From Pararge aegeria (Eukaryota; Arthropoda; Insecta; Lepidoptera; Nymphalidae): DNA of 64,000 nt. Made by a program: the position numbers and the translations under genes. Positions 1 to 8,505 of the stretch are shown here, in pieces. The stretch is taken from contig NW_024396996.1 of NCBI RefSeq assembly GCF_905163445.1, forward strand, positions 62,001-126,000. Direction: 5' to 3'. The notes under the pieces are model-generated. The model searched no databases and was not told the origin of the DNA. It worked only from the letters and a program-made list of their open reading frames with translations. Each line of letters opens with the position of its first letter. Within the stretch, counting starts at the first letter, position 1.

Positions 1-113
1 TCACTTACACATTAGGCCCGTCGCGCCGCGCCACTACTATATGGGGCGAAGGTGCGAAGTCGACGGCGACGACAAAGTACCGAGTCTAAGGAGACTGATG
101 GCGGCGCCACACA
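1..113. repeat. GC-rich head of the monomer
   Basis: A GC-rich stretch follows each T-tract, with CGTCG/CGCCG-rich runs, a GTCGAC palindrome and GGCGGCGCC. I do not recognise it. Read on the minus strand it would end in a poly(A)-like run, so it could be the 3' end of an old retroposed element, but no internal promoter or family signature supports this. It is nearly invariant; units 8 and 11 share a C-to-G change at GACGAGAAAG. Confidence 0.55.
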
Positions 114-200
114 GTGGCGTTATGTCTCTATAAAAGTGGTGGTCTTTTATTATGTTATTTATTAATGGTATTATTTTAATATCATATCAATATTGTACCC
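114..200 (+). promoter_or_regulatory. Module M, first copy, with TATA-like box (CTATAAAAG)
   Basis: This ~87-bp AT-rich module starts GTGGCGTTATG, contains CTATAAAAG near 130-138 and runs into the 18S-derived c1. It recurs 266 bp downstream at 380 before c2. TATAAAAG matches a strong RNA polymerase II TATA box, but promoter activity is inference only. It may simply be AT-rich sequence co-amplified with the rRNA fragment. Confidence 0.4.
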
Positions 201-337
201 CGCACAGGGGGGAGGTACGGGTAGGTAGTGACGAAAAATAACGATACGGGACTCTTACGAGGTCTCGCAATCGGAATGAGTACACTTTAAATATTTTAAC
301 GAGGTAAAATTTAAGGGCATTGAGGGTCTGGTGCCAG
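201..337 (+). pseudogene. 18S rRNA-derived fragment c1 (5' domain, partial)
   Basis: Sense-strand similarity to eukaryotic 18S rRNA: GGTAGTGACGAAAAATAACG, GATACGGGACTC, AATCGGAATGAGTACACTTT, then a degenerate stretch ending GTCTGGTGCCAG. The match stops where the conserved 530 loop (CAGCCGCGGTAATTCC) should follow; the sequence instead reads TGGTGGTTGATTAG. Substitutions such as ACTCTTACGAGG for ACTCATCCGAGG recur in all copies. This is a pseudogene fragment of well under a tenth of the gene. Confidence 0.9.
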
Positions 338-379
338 TGGTGGTTGATTAGATCCACACACTATACTTTTTATAATTAT
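338..379. repeat. Linker between c1 and the second M module
   Basis: About 42 bp of AT-rich sequence beginning TGGTGGTTGATTAGATCC joins c1 to the next M module. It belongs to the 266-bp M+c1+linker repeat that occurs once in most units, twice in units 8 and 11, and not at all in units 35 and 36. Confidence 0.7.
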
Positions 380-470
380 GTGGCGTTATGTCTCTATAAA
401 AGTGGTGGTCTTTTATTATGTTATTTATTAATGGTATTTTTTTAATATCATATCAATATTGTACCCCGCA
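380..470 (+). promoter_or_regulatory. Module M, second copy, with TATA-like box
   Basis: A near-identical copy of the module at 114, with CTATAAAAG again in place, followed by c2. It differs consistently by a T-run (GGTATTTTTTTAATATC) where the first copy reads GGTATTATTTTAATATC, so the two copies are homogenised separately. Promoter activity is not demonstrated. Confidence 0.4.
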
Positions 471-494
471 CGGGGGGAGGTAGGGGGGGGGTAG

Positions 495-746
495 GTAGTG
501 ACGAAAAATAACGATACGGGACTCTTACGAGGTCTCGTAATCGGAATGAGTTTCTGCGACTACCATTGTCTGTCGCGGGTAACGGGGAATCAGGGTTCGA
601 TTCCGGTGAGGGAGCCTGAGAAACTGCTACCACATCCAAGGAAGGCAGCAGGCGCGCAAATTACCCACTCCCTGCACGGGGGGGGAGGTACGGGTAGGTA
701 GTGACGAAAAATAACGATACGGGACTCTTACGAGGTCCCGTCATCG
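495..746 (+). pseudogene. 18S rRNA-derived fragment c2 (rearranged, internal 203-bp repeat)
   Basis: Two overlapping 18S pieces are joined out of order. 495-551 runs from GTAGTGACG to GGAATGAGT. It is then fused to TTCTGCGACTACCATTG, which lies upstream in genuine 18S, and reads through GGGTAACGGGGAATCAGGG, GGGAGCCTGAGAAAC and CTACCACATCCAAGGAAGG into a second GTAGTGACG at 698. The two GTAGTGACG copies are 203 bp apart, the signature of a tandem duplication within 18S. G-runs before each piece vary in length between units. Several invariant positions of 18S are mutated (AAACTGCTACC for AAACGGCTACC), so it is not a working rRNA. Confidence 0.92.
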
Positions 747-989
747 AATAATCAATACACGAACTGCCCACACACTTGTAAATATAGACGCGCAAGATCG
801 TTACACGAACCGCTTACCATTATAGTAAACTACTATGCAAACACACATAACATATACGCAATAAGAGAACTTTAAATTGGAGATTTTACCCTACCACACC
901 CGTCTGTCTCATTCTGAAAACTATTCAAAATAATTGCTATTTTTCATTCTCATTCAAATATAAATAATAGTAAATAATATATAATTTTT
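747..989. repeat. AT-rich unique segment of the monomer
   Basis: About 240 bp of AT-rich sequence between c2 and the foldback element, starting AATAATCAATACACG and ending in a (TA)-rich run. I find no ORF, RNA gene or recognisable motif. In units 12 and 26 the TA-rich end is a recombination breakpoint. Confidence 0.6.
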
Positions 990-1343
990 GACTGAACTGA
1001 ACCCAAGTGCCCGGCCTGTGGCCGGGCACCCCTCGTATTCATGTTCTAACCTAACCTAACCTAAATCTAGTTTTGACACCTTTAGACTTTAGATTCAAGA
1101 TTTAATGTGAATATATGCATTAATAAAAACTCATTACTATTTTAATACTAGTTATGCTGCTGTTGATGCACTGATGAAAGCCAGATAGCTAGATCAGTGT
1201 TTAGTTAGTCGTAGTTGCCGGTGGGCTGAGGTCTAAAGGAATCCAAACTAGTTTTAAAAGGTTTGGATAGGTTAGGTTAGGTTAGAACATGAATAAGACG
1301 GGTGCCCGGCCGCAGGCCGGTCACTTAGGTTCAGTTCCGTTTA
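990..1343. repeat. Foldback (MITE-like) element with TTAGG-bearing arms
   Basis: The ends are imperfect inverted repeats. The left arm (from GACTGAACTGAACCC, through GGCCGGGCACCC, to TTCATGTTCTAACC) is the reverse complement, with few mismatches, of the right arm (GGTTAGAACATGAATAAG, GGTGCCCGGCC, GGTTCAGTTCCG). The core arms are ~75-80 bp and weaker symmetry continues inward (CTAGTTTT, CCTTTAGAC). Each arm holds about three CCTAA/TTAGG units (1046-1064 and 1268-1285). Length ~354 bp without any ORF fits a nonautonomous foldback or MITE-like element trapped in the monomer before amplification. No target-site duplication can be assigned. Confidence 0.65.
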
Positions 1344-1445
1344 AAAAAAAAAAACAAAAAACAAAACGTACCAATACAAAGTACTCTTATTCATATTAGA
1401 AGATATTGTAAAATAACAATTAATTTAATTTTTTTTTTTTTTTTT
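1343..1445. repeat. A-tract, unique spacer, T-tract closing the monomer
   Basis: A run of ~12 A is followed by ~80 bp beginning CAAAAAACAAAACG, then a run of ~16 T ending the unit. Tract lengths vary by one or two bases between units. About 60 bp of this spacer is deleted in units 12, 21, 26 and 28. Confidence 0.7.
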
Positions 1446-2847
1446 CACTTACACATTAGGCCCGTCGCGCCGCGCCACTACTATATGGGGCGAAGGTGCG
1501 AAGTCGACGGCGACGACAAAGTACCGAGTCTAAGGAGACTGATGGCGGCGCCACACAGTGGCGTTATGTCTCTATAAAAGTGGTGGTCTTTTATTATGTT
1601 ATTTATTAATGGTATTATTTTAATATCATATCAATATTGTACCCCGCACAGGGGGGAGGTACGGGTAGGTAGTGACGAAAAATAACGATACGGGACTCTT
1701 ACGAGGTCTCGCAATCGGAATGAGTACACTTTAAATATTTTAACGAGGTAAAATTTAAGGGCATTGAGGGTCTGGTGCCAGTGGTGGTTGATTAGATCCA
1801 CACACTATACTTTTTATAATTATGTGGCGTTATGTCTCTATAAAAGTGGTGGTCTTTTATTATGTTATTTATTAATGGTATTTTTTTAATATCATATCAA
1901 TATTGTACCCCGCACGGGGGGAGGTAGGGGGGGGTAGGTAGTGACGAAAAATAACGATACGGGACTCTTACGAGGTCTCGTAATCGGAATGAGTTTCTGC
2001 GACTACCATTGTCTGTCGCGGGTAACGGGGAATAAGGCTTCGATTCCGGTGAGGGAGCCTGAGAAACTGCTACCACATCCAAGGAAGGCAGCAGGCGCGC
2101 AAATTACCCACTCCCTGCACGGGGGGGGAGGTACGGGTAGGTAGTGACGAAAAATAACGATACGGGACTCTTACGAGGGCCCGTCATCGAATAATCAATA
2201 CACGAACTGCCCACACACTTGTAAATATAGACGCGCAAGATCGTTACACGAACCGCTTACCATTATAGTAAACTACTATGCAAACACACGTAACATATAC
2301 GCAATAAGAGAACTTTAAATTGGAGATTTTACCCTACCACACCCGTCTGTCTCATTCTGAAAACTATTCAAAATAATTGCTATTTTTCATTCTCATTCAA
2401 ATATAAATAATAGTAAATAATATATAATTTTTGACTGAACTGAACCCAAGTGCCCGGCCTGTGGCCGGGCACCCCTCGTATTCATGTTCTAACCTAACCT
2501 AACCTAAATCTAGTTTTGACACCTTTAGACTTTAGATTCAAGATTTAATGTGAATATATGCATTAATAAAAACTGATGAAAGCCAGATAGCTAGATCAGT
2601 GTTTAGTTAGTCGTAGTTGCCGGTGGGCTGAGGTCTAAAGGAATCCAAACTAGTTTTAAAAGGTTTGGATAGTTTAGGTTAGGTTAGAACATGAATAAGA
2701 CGGGTGCCCGGCCGCAGGCCGGTCACTTAGGTTCAGTTCCGTTTAAAAAAAAAAAAACAAAAAACAAAACGTACCAATACAAAGTACTCTTATTCATATT
2801 AGAAGATATTGTAAAATAACAATTAATTTAATTTTTTTTTTTTTTTT
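1446..2847 (+). repeat. Monomer 2 (short form)
   Basis: 1402 bp; c1 at 1645-1781, c2 at 1938-2189. Lacks the 41-bp segment (AAAAACTGATGAAAGCC) and has GGATAGTTTAGG in place of one TTAGG. Private change in c2: AATAAGGCTTCG instead of AATCAGGGTTCG. Confidence 0.93.
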
Positions 2848-3137
2848 CACTTACACATTAGGCCCGTCGCGCCGCGCCACTACTATATGGGGCGAAGGTG
2901 CGAAGTCGACGGCGACGACAAAGTACCGAGTCTAAGGAGACTGATGGCGGCGCCACACAGTGGCGTTATGTCTCTATAAAAGTGGTGGTCTTTTATTATG
3001 TTATTTATTAATGGTATTATTTTAATATCATATCAATATTGTACCCCGCACAGGGGGGAGGTACGGGTAGGTAGTGACGAAAAATAACGATACGGGACTC
3101 TTACGAGGTCTCGCAATCGGAATGAGTACACTTTAAA

Positions 3138-3196
3138 CTTTCAGTCGTCGGCTGACAGCACGCGCGGTCGGTCAGAGGTCCGTGACCTCGTGCGAG
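3138..3196 (+). promoter_or_regulatory. 5' UTR / internal promoter region of the non-LTR element
   Basis: 59 bp between the insertion junction and the first ATG, starting CTTTCAGTCGTC. The TCAGTC near the 5' end resembles an arthropod initiator, as expected of internal promoters in non-LTR elements that transcribe from their first bases. Its presence supports a complete 5' end. Promoter function is inferred. Confidence 0.5.
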
Positions 3197-4393
3197 ATGG
3201 ATACCTTATCTTGTGACAAGTGCCGGGTGGTCGTGAATGAGTGCCTGAGTTTTTGTGTTAACACCCTAGATTCAATTGATAATGTCAGTTTAGCACTTCT
3301 TTGTAGGCAATCCTTCGACGAAGAGGAAATTTTTAAGGCGAAACGCTTGCTGTTTGAGGCGATTCCACAGAGACTCGTCAAAAGAAAGGGTGAGGATCGA
3401 AAACAGAAAAATATAGAGGATATCATTAGTGTTTTACGAAGTACAGAGCCCGATGATATTCCAACTTTTGTGGCTAAAGACCTACACAAGCTGCCGCCCG
3501 TTACTTTCGATCATATCGATGTGACACGCCTTTTGAAGGATATTGTTACCCTGCAGAGTCAGGTGCGGGCTCTTCAAGAGAAGCAGGAGGAGTATATGAC
3601 AAAAAAAGATTTTGAAATTTCCGTTAGAGACTACGAAAAGAAGAAAATTGTGTCTGAGGCTGAAGCAGGAGAGACTGAACCTTATGTCAATACCAAGAGA
3701 GGCGGTTTTTGCTTGCAAGATAGCTACGACTCATCAAGTGGCCCGATGGGGTTAATGACTGGCCTTTCAAATGGCACACCGCCGAACGTGACAATGCAAA
3801 AACGAGTTCCCGCGCACCCGTCACCGTCTTACGCGTGTGTGGCAGCGGTGCCGACCAGTAAACCTATCTCTGTCACGCCCGTTCAACGAGTGCAACAAGT
3901 AGAAGCGCACGCGTCACCGCCAGCTGATGCGATGATGTCATGTAATGCAATGAATTGCGAACCGAGTGGCGCGGAAACGCAAAATAACAACGAAGGAGAG
4001 TGGGTTCGTGTCGTAAGGCGTAAGTCATCGCGATTTAAAGGAACGAGAGGTACAGCGACGGTAGACTCCTCAACAAAACTAAAAGCAGCGGACTTACAAA
4101 TCCCGTTATATATTTATAATGTTTCGAAGGAAAACACGGAGCGTGATGTTGCGGAATATGTATATGAAAAGACGCAGATAAATATTGTGCCTGAAAAGGT
4201 ACCTATGAAATCGTCTAGAGATTACAATTCTTTTAAATTTTATATACCTAGAAGTAAATTATTATTATTTACGGACAGTAAATTATGGCCAGAAGGTATA
4301 TATTTTAGAAGATATATATTATTTAGACATGGAAAAAAGGCCATAGTAAATCCAGAAAAAGTAGACATTAATAATGGATCTAAACAAAATTAG
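3197..4393 (+). CDS. Non-LTR retrotransposon ORF1 protein (nucleic-acid-binding, gag-like)
   Basis: 398 aa from the first ATG at 3197. The frame is open from 3182, but that would need a GTG start, unlikely in a eukaryote. The N-terminus has a Cys cluster (CDKCR then CLSFC, residues ~6-20) that could bind zinc. Residues ~96-150 hold LPPVTFDHIDVTRLLKD, a motif I associate with arthropod ORF1 proteins of this type, followed by a probable coiled coil (LQSQVRALQEKQEEY) likely to mediate multimerisation. A low-complexity S/P/T-rich linker leads to a C-terminal ~85-residue region (LQIPLYIYNVSKENTERDV onward) that looks RRM-like. No CCHC knuckles. It probably binds the element RNA to form the transposition RNP. 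Its end overlaps ORF2 by 20 nt. Confidence 0.8.
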   Translation: MDTLSCDKCRVVVNECLSFCVNTLDSIDNVSLALLCRQSFDEEEIFKAKRLLFEAIPQRLVKRKGEDRKQKNIEDIISVLRSTEPDDIPTFVAKDLHKLPPVTFDHIDVTRLLKDIVTLQSQVRALQEKQEEYMTKKDFEISVRDYEKKKIVSEAEAGETEPYVNTKRGGFCLQDSYDSSSGPMGLMTGLSNGTPPNVTMQKRVPAHPSPSYACVAAVPTSKPISVTPVQRVQQVEAHASPPADAMMSCNAMNCEPSGAETQNNNEGEWVRVVRRKSSRFKGTRGTATVDSSTKLKAADLQIPLYIYNVSKENTERDVAEYVYEKTQINIVPEKVPMKSSRDYNSFKFYIPRSKLLLFTDSKLWPEGIYFRRYILFRHGKKAIVNPEKVDINNGSKQN

Positions 4394-7208
4394 AGGGAAC
4401 AAACATACACTAAAGCTAGTTAGCTATAACTGTAAGTCCTTGAAGCGGTCGGTGGACAGCGTGAGGAGCCTATGCGGATCTGCGGATGTAGTCGCACTCC
4501 AGGAGACCTGGCTGCTGCCGTTTGAACTTACCTACCTTAGCACCATTCACGACGAGTTTGAGTCTACGGGTACATCGGCTGTTGATACGGGAGCCGGCAT
4601 TCTACGTGGCCGTCCCCACGGAGGAGTCGCGCTGTTATGGCGTAAGAATGTGTTTTCGTCCGTGTCTATAGTGCAGTGCGACAGCGTGAGGTTGTGCGCC
4701 CTCAAATGTCAGGTACGTGAGCACTCGATGCTATTTTTTTCTGTGTATATGCCTACAGACTGCCCGGATAATTTAGCGGAATTTACAGAGTGCTTGAGTG
4801 AAATTAATGCAATTATTGAAGACTGCGGTATTAGTATGGTTTTTATGTTAGGCGACTTTAACGCACACCCTGGGGAATTATTTTTTAATGAATTGATACA
4901 GTTTTGTAGCGAGCAATCATGGGTGTGTGCCGACTACGAACTGTTGTCAAATAAAAGCGATATATTTACATATACTAGTGACATTCACGGCTGCTCGCGA
5001 TGGCTAGACCACTGCCTTGTAACGAGTATGGCTAGAAAATACGTTGATCGTATAAACATAGTGAACAATGTGTCGTGGTCTGATCATTATCCTGTAGAGG
5101 TTTATTGTAAACTCAATTTATTTCACACTCGTCTAGAAAGCGCGCAATCGACGGCTTTTAATAAAATAAGTTGGGGACGTAGGGACACTGATCAGATTAG
5201 TCTCTATACTGAGTTTTGTAACAATAGGTTGAAGATGGTAGACTTTCCCGTAGAGATGGTAGATTGCTGTAATGAACTATGTAACGACCCGGAACATAAA
5301 CGGATCTTAGACCGATTGTACGAGGATATTACAAGCATACTACAGGATGCGGCAATATATAGTCACAGAGCTACCCAGCGACATAAAAAACGATATATCA
5401 CTGGGTGGAACAAACATGTGAGACCGGCTCATGCGAAGGCTCGTCTCTGTTTTCAGTCATGGGTGTGGGCTGGGAGGCCGACTTGTGGAGTCTTGTACGA
5501 CGAGATGCGGGAATCTCGCAAGGTATTTAAAAATAAACTTAAATGGTGCCAGAACAACGAGGAGCAAATCAAAATGGACATGTTAGCCACATCGTACGAG
5601 ACTAAGCATTTCGGCAAGTTCTGGCAGCACACCAATAGACTGAATGCAAGGGCGAATCTTCCGAGTGAAGTAGGTGGAGTGAGCGGATCTCAAAAGATTG
5701 CTAATATGTTTAGGGAGCAATTTAAAGTGGAGCCTCTTAAAATACCCTTTACGAACAACGATGCTGAGGACATCGTGGTTAACAGGGAAGTCTTGGTGCG
5801 TTTTACGCTTACTGAAGTCAAGGGAGCACTAAAGAGTATGAAACATGGAAAGTCACCGGGACACGATGGCCTGAGCATCGAGCACTTAAGGTATGCGGGT
5901 TCGCACCTTCCCAGAGTCCTCAAATTGCTCTACAACCTTTGTATTAACCACAGTTACCTGCCAGAAGCCATGATGAAGACAGTAGTAGTGCCCATTATCA
6001 AAAACAGAACAGGTGATGCGGCGGATAGATCCAACTACAGGCCGATATCGCTGGCGACGATAGTGGCTAAGGTGCTGGACAGTTTGCTGGATGCACAGCT
6101 AAGTAAATCAATTAAAATACACGACGCTCAGTTCGGCTTTCAGCCTGAACTCTCTACGGAAAGCGCAATCCTGTGCCTCAAGCAAGCTGTGCGGTACTAT
6201 ACCGACAGGAAAACTCCTGTTTATGCCTGTTTTTTGGATCTATCCAAAGCATTTGACCTAGTAGCTTACGACGTCTTGTGGCATAAGCTCGAAAAGGAAT
6301 CAGCTTTGAGACCCGAACTGATTTCATTGTTTAAATACTGGTATGGTAACCAAACTAATGTGGTTAGGTGGGGTAATGAACTTAGTGACCCATATAAAAT
6401 GGAGTGTGGAGTGAGACAGGGAGGGCTGACGTCCCCTAGGCTGTTTAATTTGTATGTGAACCAGCTGATTGAGAGGCTCGGTGGAGCTGGTGTCGGGTGT
6501 TCAATAGATGGCATACGCATGAATAACCTTAGCTACGCCGACGACATGGTTCTACTGAGCCCCTCAGTTGGGGGTCTTAAAAGGTTGCTGCAACTCTGTG
6601 AGGAGTATGCCGAGATGAATGGACTCAGTTATAACGCCAAAAAAAGCGAGTTCCTTGTTTTCAGGGGAAAGAACAAACTATCCAGCTTTAAACCAAAGAT
6701 ACAATTATGTGGTAATCCCCTGAAGCAAGTAACTGAGTTCAAGTATCTCGGTCATGTAGTAACCGACAGCCTGAGGGATGATAGTGACATGGAACGAGAG
6801 CGCCGGGCTCTGTCGGTCCGAGGCAATATGTTAGCCCGCAGATTTGCGCGCTGTACTGGGCAAGTAAAGCTGACCTTATTCAGGGCTTACTGCCAGTCAT
6901 TCTACACGTGCAGTCTGTGGACGGACTACAGGCAGCGGACCTACAGTGCCTTGCGTGTTCAATATAACAATGTGCTGAGAGCGGTGTTGAGGAAGCCTCG
7001 ACACTGCAGTGCGTCGGTAATGTTTGCGGATGCTCGCGTGGATGATTTCTACGCGATCATGCGCAAGCGTGCCGCGTCCATGATGCGCAGGCTAATGAGT
7101 AGTACCAACACTCTTCTCAGCGCATTGGCCAGGAAACTAGATAGTCCTCTCTGGAGGTGCTGGGGGGGTGCGCACATAGGCGCCAAGAGGCTCCCTCGGG
7201 CTTTTTAG
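4374..7208 (+). CDS. Non-LTR retrotransposon ORF2: AP-like endonuclease and reverse transcriptase
   Basis: 944 aa, in the +1 frame relative to ORF1 with a 20-nt overlap, so translation probably uses reinitiation or frame-shifting at the ORF1 end. The N-terminal endonuclease has all expected signatures: SYNCKSL (N19), ALQETW (E44), GDFNAHP (D161, N163), RWLDH (D212) and SDHYPVEV (D237, H238). The RT has KSPGHDGLSIEHL, NYRPISLATIVAKVLD, FLDLSKAFD (D622), GVRQGGLTSP and YADDMVLL (D723, D724), then FKYLGHVV of the thumb. The C-terminus is basic, with no CCHC zinc knuckle or RNase H, which argues against the R1 and I clades. It would nick the target and prime reverse transcription there. No stop or frameshift is seen, so it is potentially active. 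Confidence 0.92.
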   Translation: MDLNKIRGNKHTLKLVSYNCKSLKRSVDSVRSLCGSADVVALQETWLLPFELTYLSTIHDEFESTGTSAVDTGAGILRGRPHGGVALLWRKNVFSSVSIVQCDSVRLCALKCQVREHSMLFFSVYMPTDCPDNLAEFTECLSEINAIIEDCGISMVFMLGDFNAHPGELFFNELIQFCSEQSWVCADYELLSNKSDIFTYTSDIHGCSRWLDHCLVTSMARKYVDRINIVNNVSWSDHYPVEVYCKLNLFHTRLESAQSTAFNKISWGRRDTDQISLYTEFCNNRLKMVDFPVEMVDCCNELCNDPEHKRILDRLYEDITSILQDAAIYSHRATQRHKKRYITGWNKHVRPAHAKARLCFQSWVWAGRPTCGVLYDEMRESRKVFKNKLKWCQNNEEQIKMDMLATSYETKHFGKFWQHTNRLNARANLPSEVGGVSGSQKIANMFREQFKVEPLKIPFTNNDAEDIVVNREVLVRFTLTEVKGALKSMKHGKSPGHDGLSIEHLRYAGSHLPRVLKLLYNLCINHSYLPEAMMKTVVVPIIKNRTGDAADRSNYRPISLATIVAKVLDSLLDAQLSKSIKIHDAQFGFQPELSTESAILCLKQAVRYYTDRKTPVYACFLDLSKAFDLVAYDVLWHKLEKESALRPELISLFKYWYGNQTNVVRWGNELSDPYKMECGVRQGGLTSPRLFNLYVNQLIERLGGAGVGCSIDGIRMNNLSYADDMVLLSPSVGGLKRLLQLCEEYAEMNGLSYNAKKSEFLVFRGKNKLSSFKPKIQLCGNPLKQVTEFKYLGHVVTDSLRDDSDMERERRALSVRGNMLARRFARCTGQVKLTLFRAYCQSFYTCSLWTDYRQRTYSALRVQYNNVLRAVLRKPRHCSASVMFADARVDDFYAIMRKRAASMMRRLMSSTNTLLSALARKLDSPLWRCWGGAHIGAKRLPRAF

Positions 7209-7350
7209 TTATAGTTTTTAGTTATAGAATTAGTTGTTAAGCTAGAAATAAGTACCTACTAACATAGTTTAAGTTATTTGTCATACTAACACAATTATGG
7301 GTCTAATGGCCTGAAATAAAAGTTTATTTATTTATTTTATTTATTTATTT
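7209..7350 (+). other. 3' UTR and (TTTA)n tail of the non-LTR element
   Basis: About 110 bp of AT-rich 3' UTR with AATAAA at 7315-7320, then a TTTA/TTTTA microsatellite tail to 7350. A short-repeat tail rather than poly(A) is typical of CR1/L2-type elements, whose RT recognises the 3' end. Confidence 0.75.
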
Positions 7351-8505
7351 AAATATTTTAACGAGGTAAAATTTAAGGGCATTGAGGGTCTGGTGCCAGT
7401 GGTGGTTGATTAGATCCACACACTATACTTTTTATAATTATGTGGCGTTATGTCTCTATAAAAGTGGTGGTCTTTTATTATGTTATTTATTAATGGTATT
7501 TTTTTAATATCATATCAATATTGTACCCCGCACGGGGGGAGGTAGGGGGGTAGGTAGTGACGAAAAATAACGATACGGGACTCTTACGAGGTCTCGTAAT
7601 CGGAATGAGTTTCTGCGACTACCATTGTCTGTCGCGGGTAACGGGGAATCAGGGTTCGATTCCGGTGAGGGAGCCTGAGAAACTGCTACCACATCCAAGG
7701 AAGGCAGCAGGCGCGCAAATTACCCACTCCCTGCACGGGGGGGGAGGTACGGGTAGGTAGTGACGAAAAATAACGATACGGGACTCTTACGAGGTCCCGT
7801 CATCGAATAATCAATACACGAACTGCCCACACACTTGTAAATATAGACGCGCAAGATCGTTACACGAACCGCTTACCATTATAGTAAACTACTATGCAAA
7901 CACACATAACATATACGCAATAAGAGAACTTTAAATTGGAGATTTTACCCTACCACACCCGTCTGTCTCATTCTGAAAACTATTCAAAATAATTGCTATT
8001 TTTCATTCTCATTCAAATATAAATAATAGTAAATAATATATAATTTTTGACTGAACTGAACCCAAGTGCCCGGCCTGTGGCCGGGCACCCCTCGTATTCA
8101 TGTTCTAACCTAACCTAACCTAAATCTAGTTTTGACACCTTTAGACTTTAGATTCAAGATTTAATGTGAATATATGCATTAATAAAAACTCATTACTATT
8201 TTAATACTAGTTATGCTGCTGTTGATGCACTGATGAAAGCCAGATAGCTAGATCAGTGTTTAGTTAGTCGTAGTTGCCGGTGGGCTGAGGTCTAAAGGAA
8301 TCCAAACTAGTTTTAAAAGGTTTGGATAGGTTAGGTTAGGTTAGAACATGAATAAGACGGGTGCCCGGCCGCAGGCCGGTCACTTAGGTTCAGTTCCGTT
8401 TAAAAAAAAAAAAACAAAAAACAAAACGTACCAATACAAAGTACTCTTATTCATATTAGAAGATATTGTAAAATAACAATTAATTTAATTTTTTTTTTTT
8501 TTTTT

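Larger units (their letters stand above)
1..1445 (+). repeat. Monomer 1 (long form; reference unit)
   Basis: Complete 1444-bp unit from position 2, with base 1 being the last T of the preceding T-tract. 18S-derived c1 is at about 201-337 and c2 at 495-746. The 41-bp segment is present. The sub-features listed for this unit apply to all regular units. Confidence 0.95.
3138..7350 (+). mobile_element. Full-length non-LTR retrotransposon (CR1/Daphne-like)
   Basis: A 4.2-kb element with a short 5' leader, ORF1 (3197-4393), ORF2 (4374-7208), a ~100-bp 3' UTR and a (TTTA)n tail, inserted into 18S-derived c1. Other units read CTTTAAATATTTTAACG; here CTTTAAA is followed by the element, and AAATATTTTAACG resumes after the tail. 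The duplication is at least AAA (3135-3137 and 7351-7353) and may be up to TTTAAA, ambiguous because the tail is also T/A-rich. Apurinic-type endonuclease plus RT order and the TTTA tail fit the CR1/Daphne/L2 side of the Jockey-CR1 assemblage; the clade is inferred. Both frames are open, so it is a candidate for recent activity. Confidence 0.88.
2848..8505 (+). repeat. Monomer 3, split by a non-LTR retrotransposon
   Basis: 5658 bp in total, about 1445 bp without the insertion. c1 is split: its left part ends at 3137 and it resumes at 7351, ending near 7399. c2 is at 7554-7805. The 41-bp segment is present. Confidence 0.93.

Noticed and set aside
590..610. tRNA or Pol III gene suggested by GGTTCGATTCC (perfect B-box consensus)
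   Set aside because: This string is native to 18S rRNA at this position; no A box or cloverleaf is present.
448..639. Recurrent 61-71 codon minus-strand open frame over c2
   Set aside because: Antisense translation of 18S sequence, a well-known source of spurious proteins. Its C-terminus changes with G-run length.
498..701. Recurrent ~67-codon plus-strand open frame in nearly every monomer (also 1941-2144, 7557-7760 and so on)
   Set aside because: It starts with GTG, lies wholly within 18S-derived sequence and is repeated only because the DNA is repeated. It breaks wherever a single base changes (GCGCGTAAAT creates a stop).
495..746. Functional 18S rRNA gene
   Set aside because: Only a small part of the gene, out of order, with mutations at conserved positions and no other rRNA nearby.
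1046..1285. True telomeric tract
   Set aside because: Only three or so TTAGG units per arm, in inverted orientation and repeated inside each monomer; this is a motif within the foldback, not a chromosome end.
3182..3196. Upstream extension of ORF1 by five codons
   Set aside because: Would begin with GTG; the ATG at 3197 is the plausible eukaryotic start.
3138..7350. Assignment to the rDNA-specific R1 or R7 lineage
   Set aside because: The ORF2 C-terminus lacks the CCHC motif typical of the R1 clade, and the 3' tail is (TTTA)n; site specificity cannot be claimed from one insertion.
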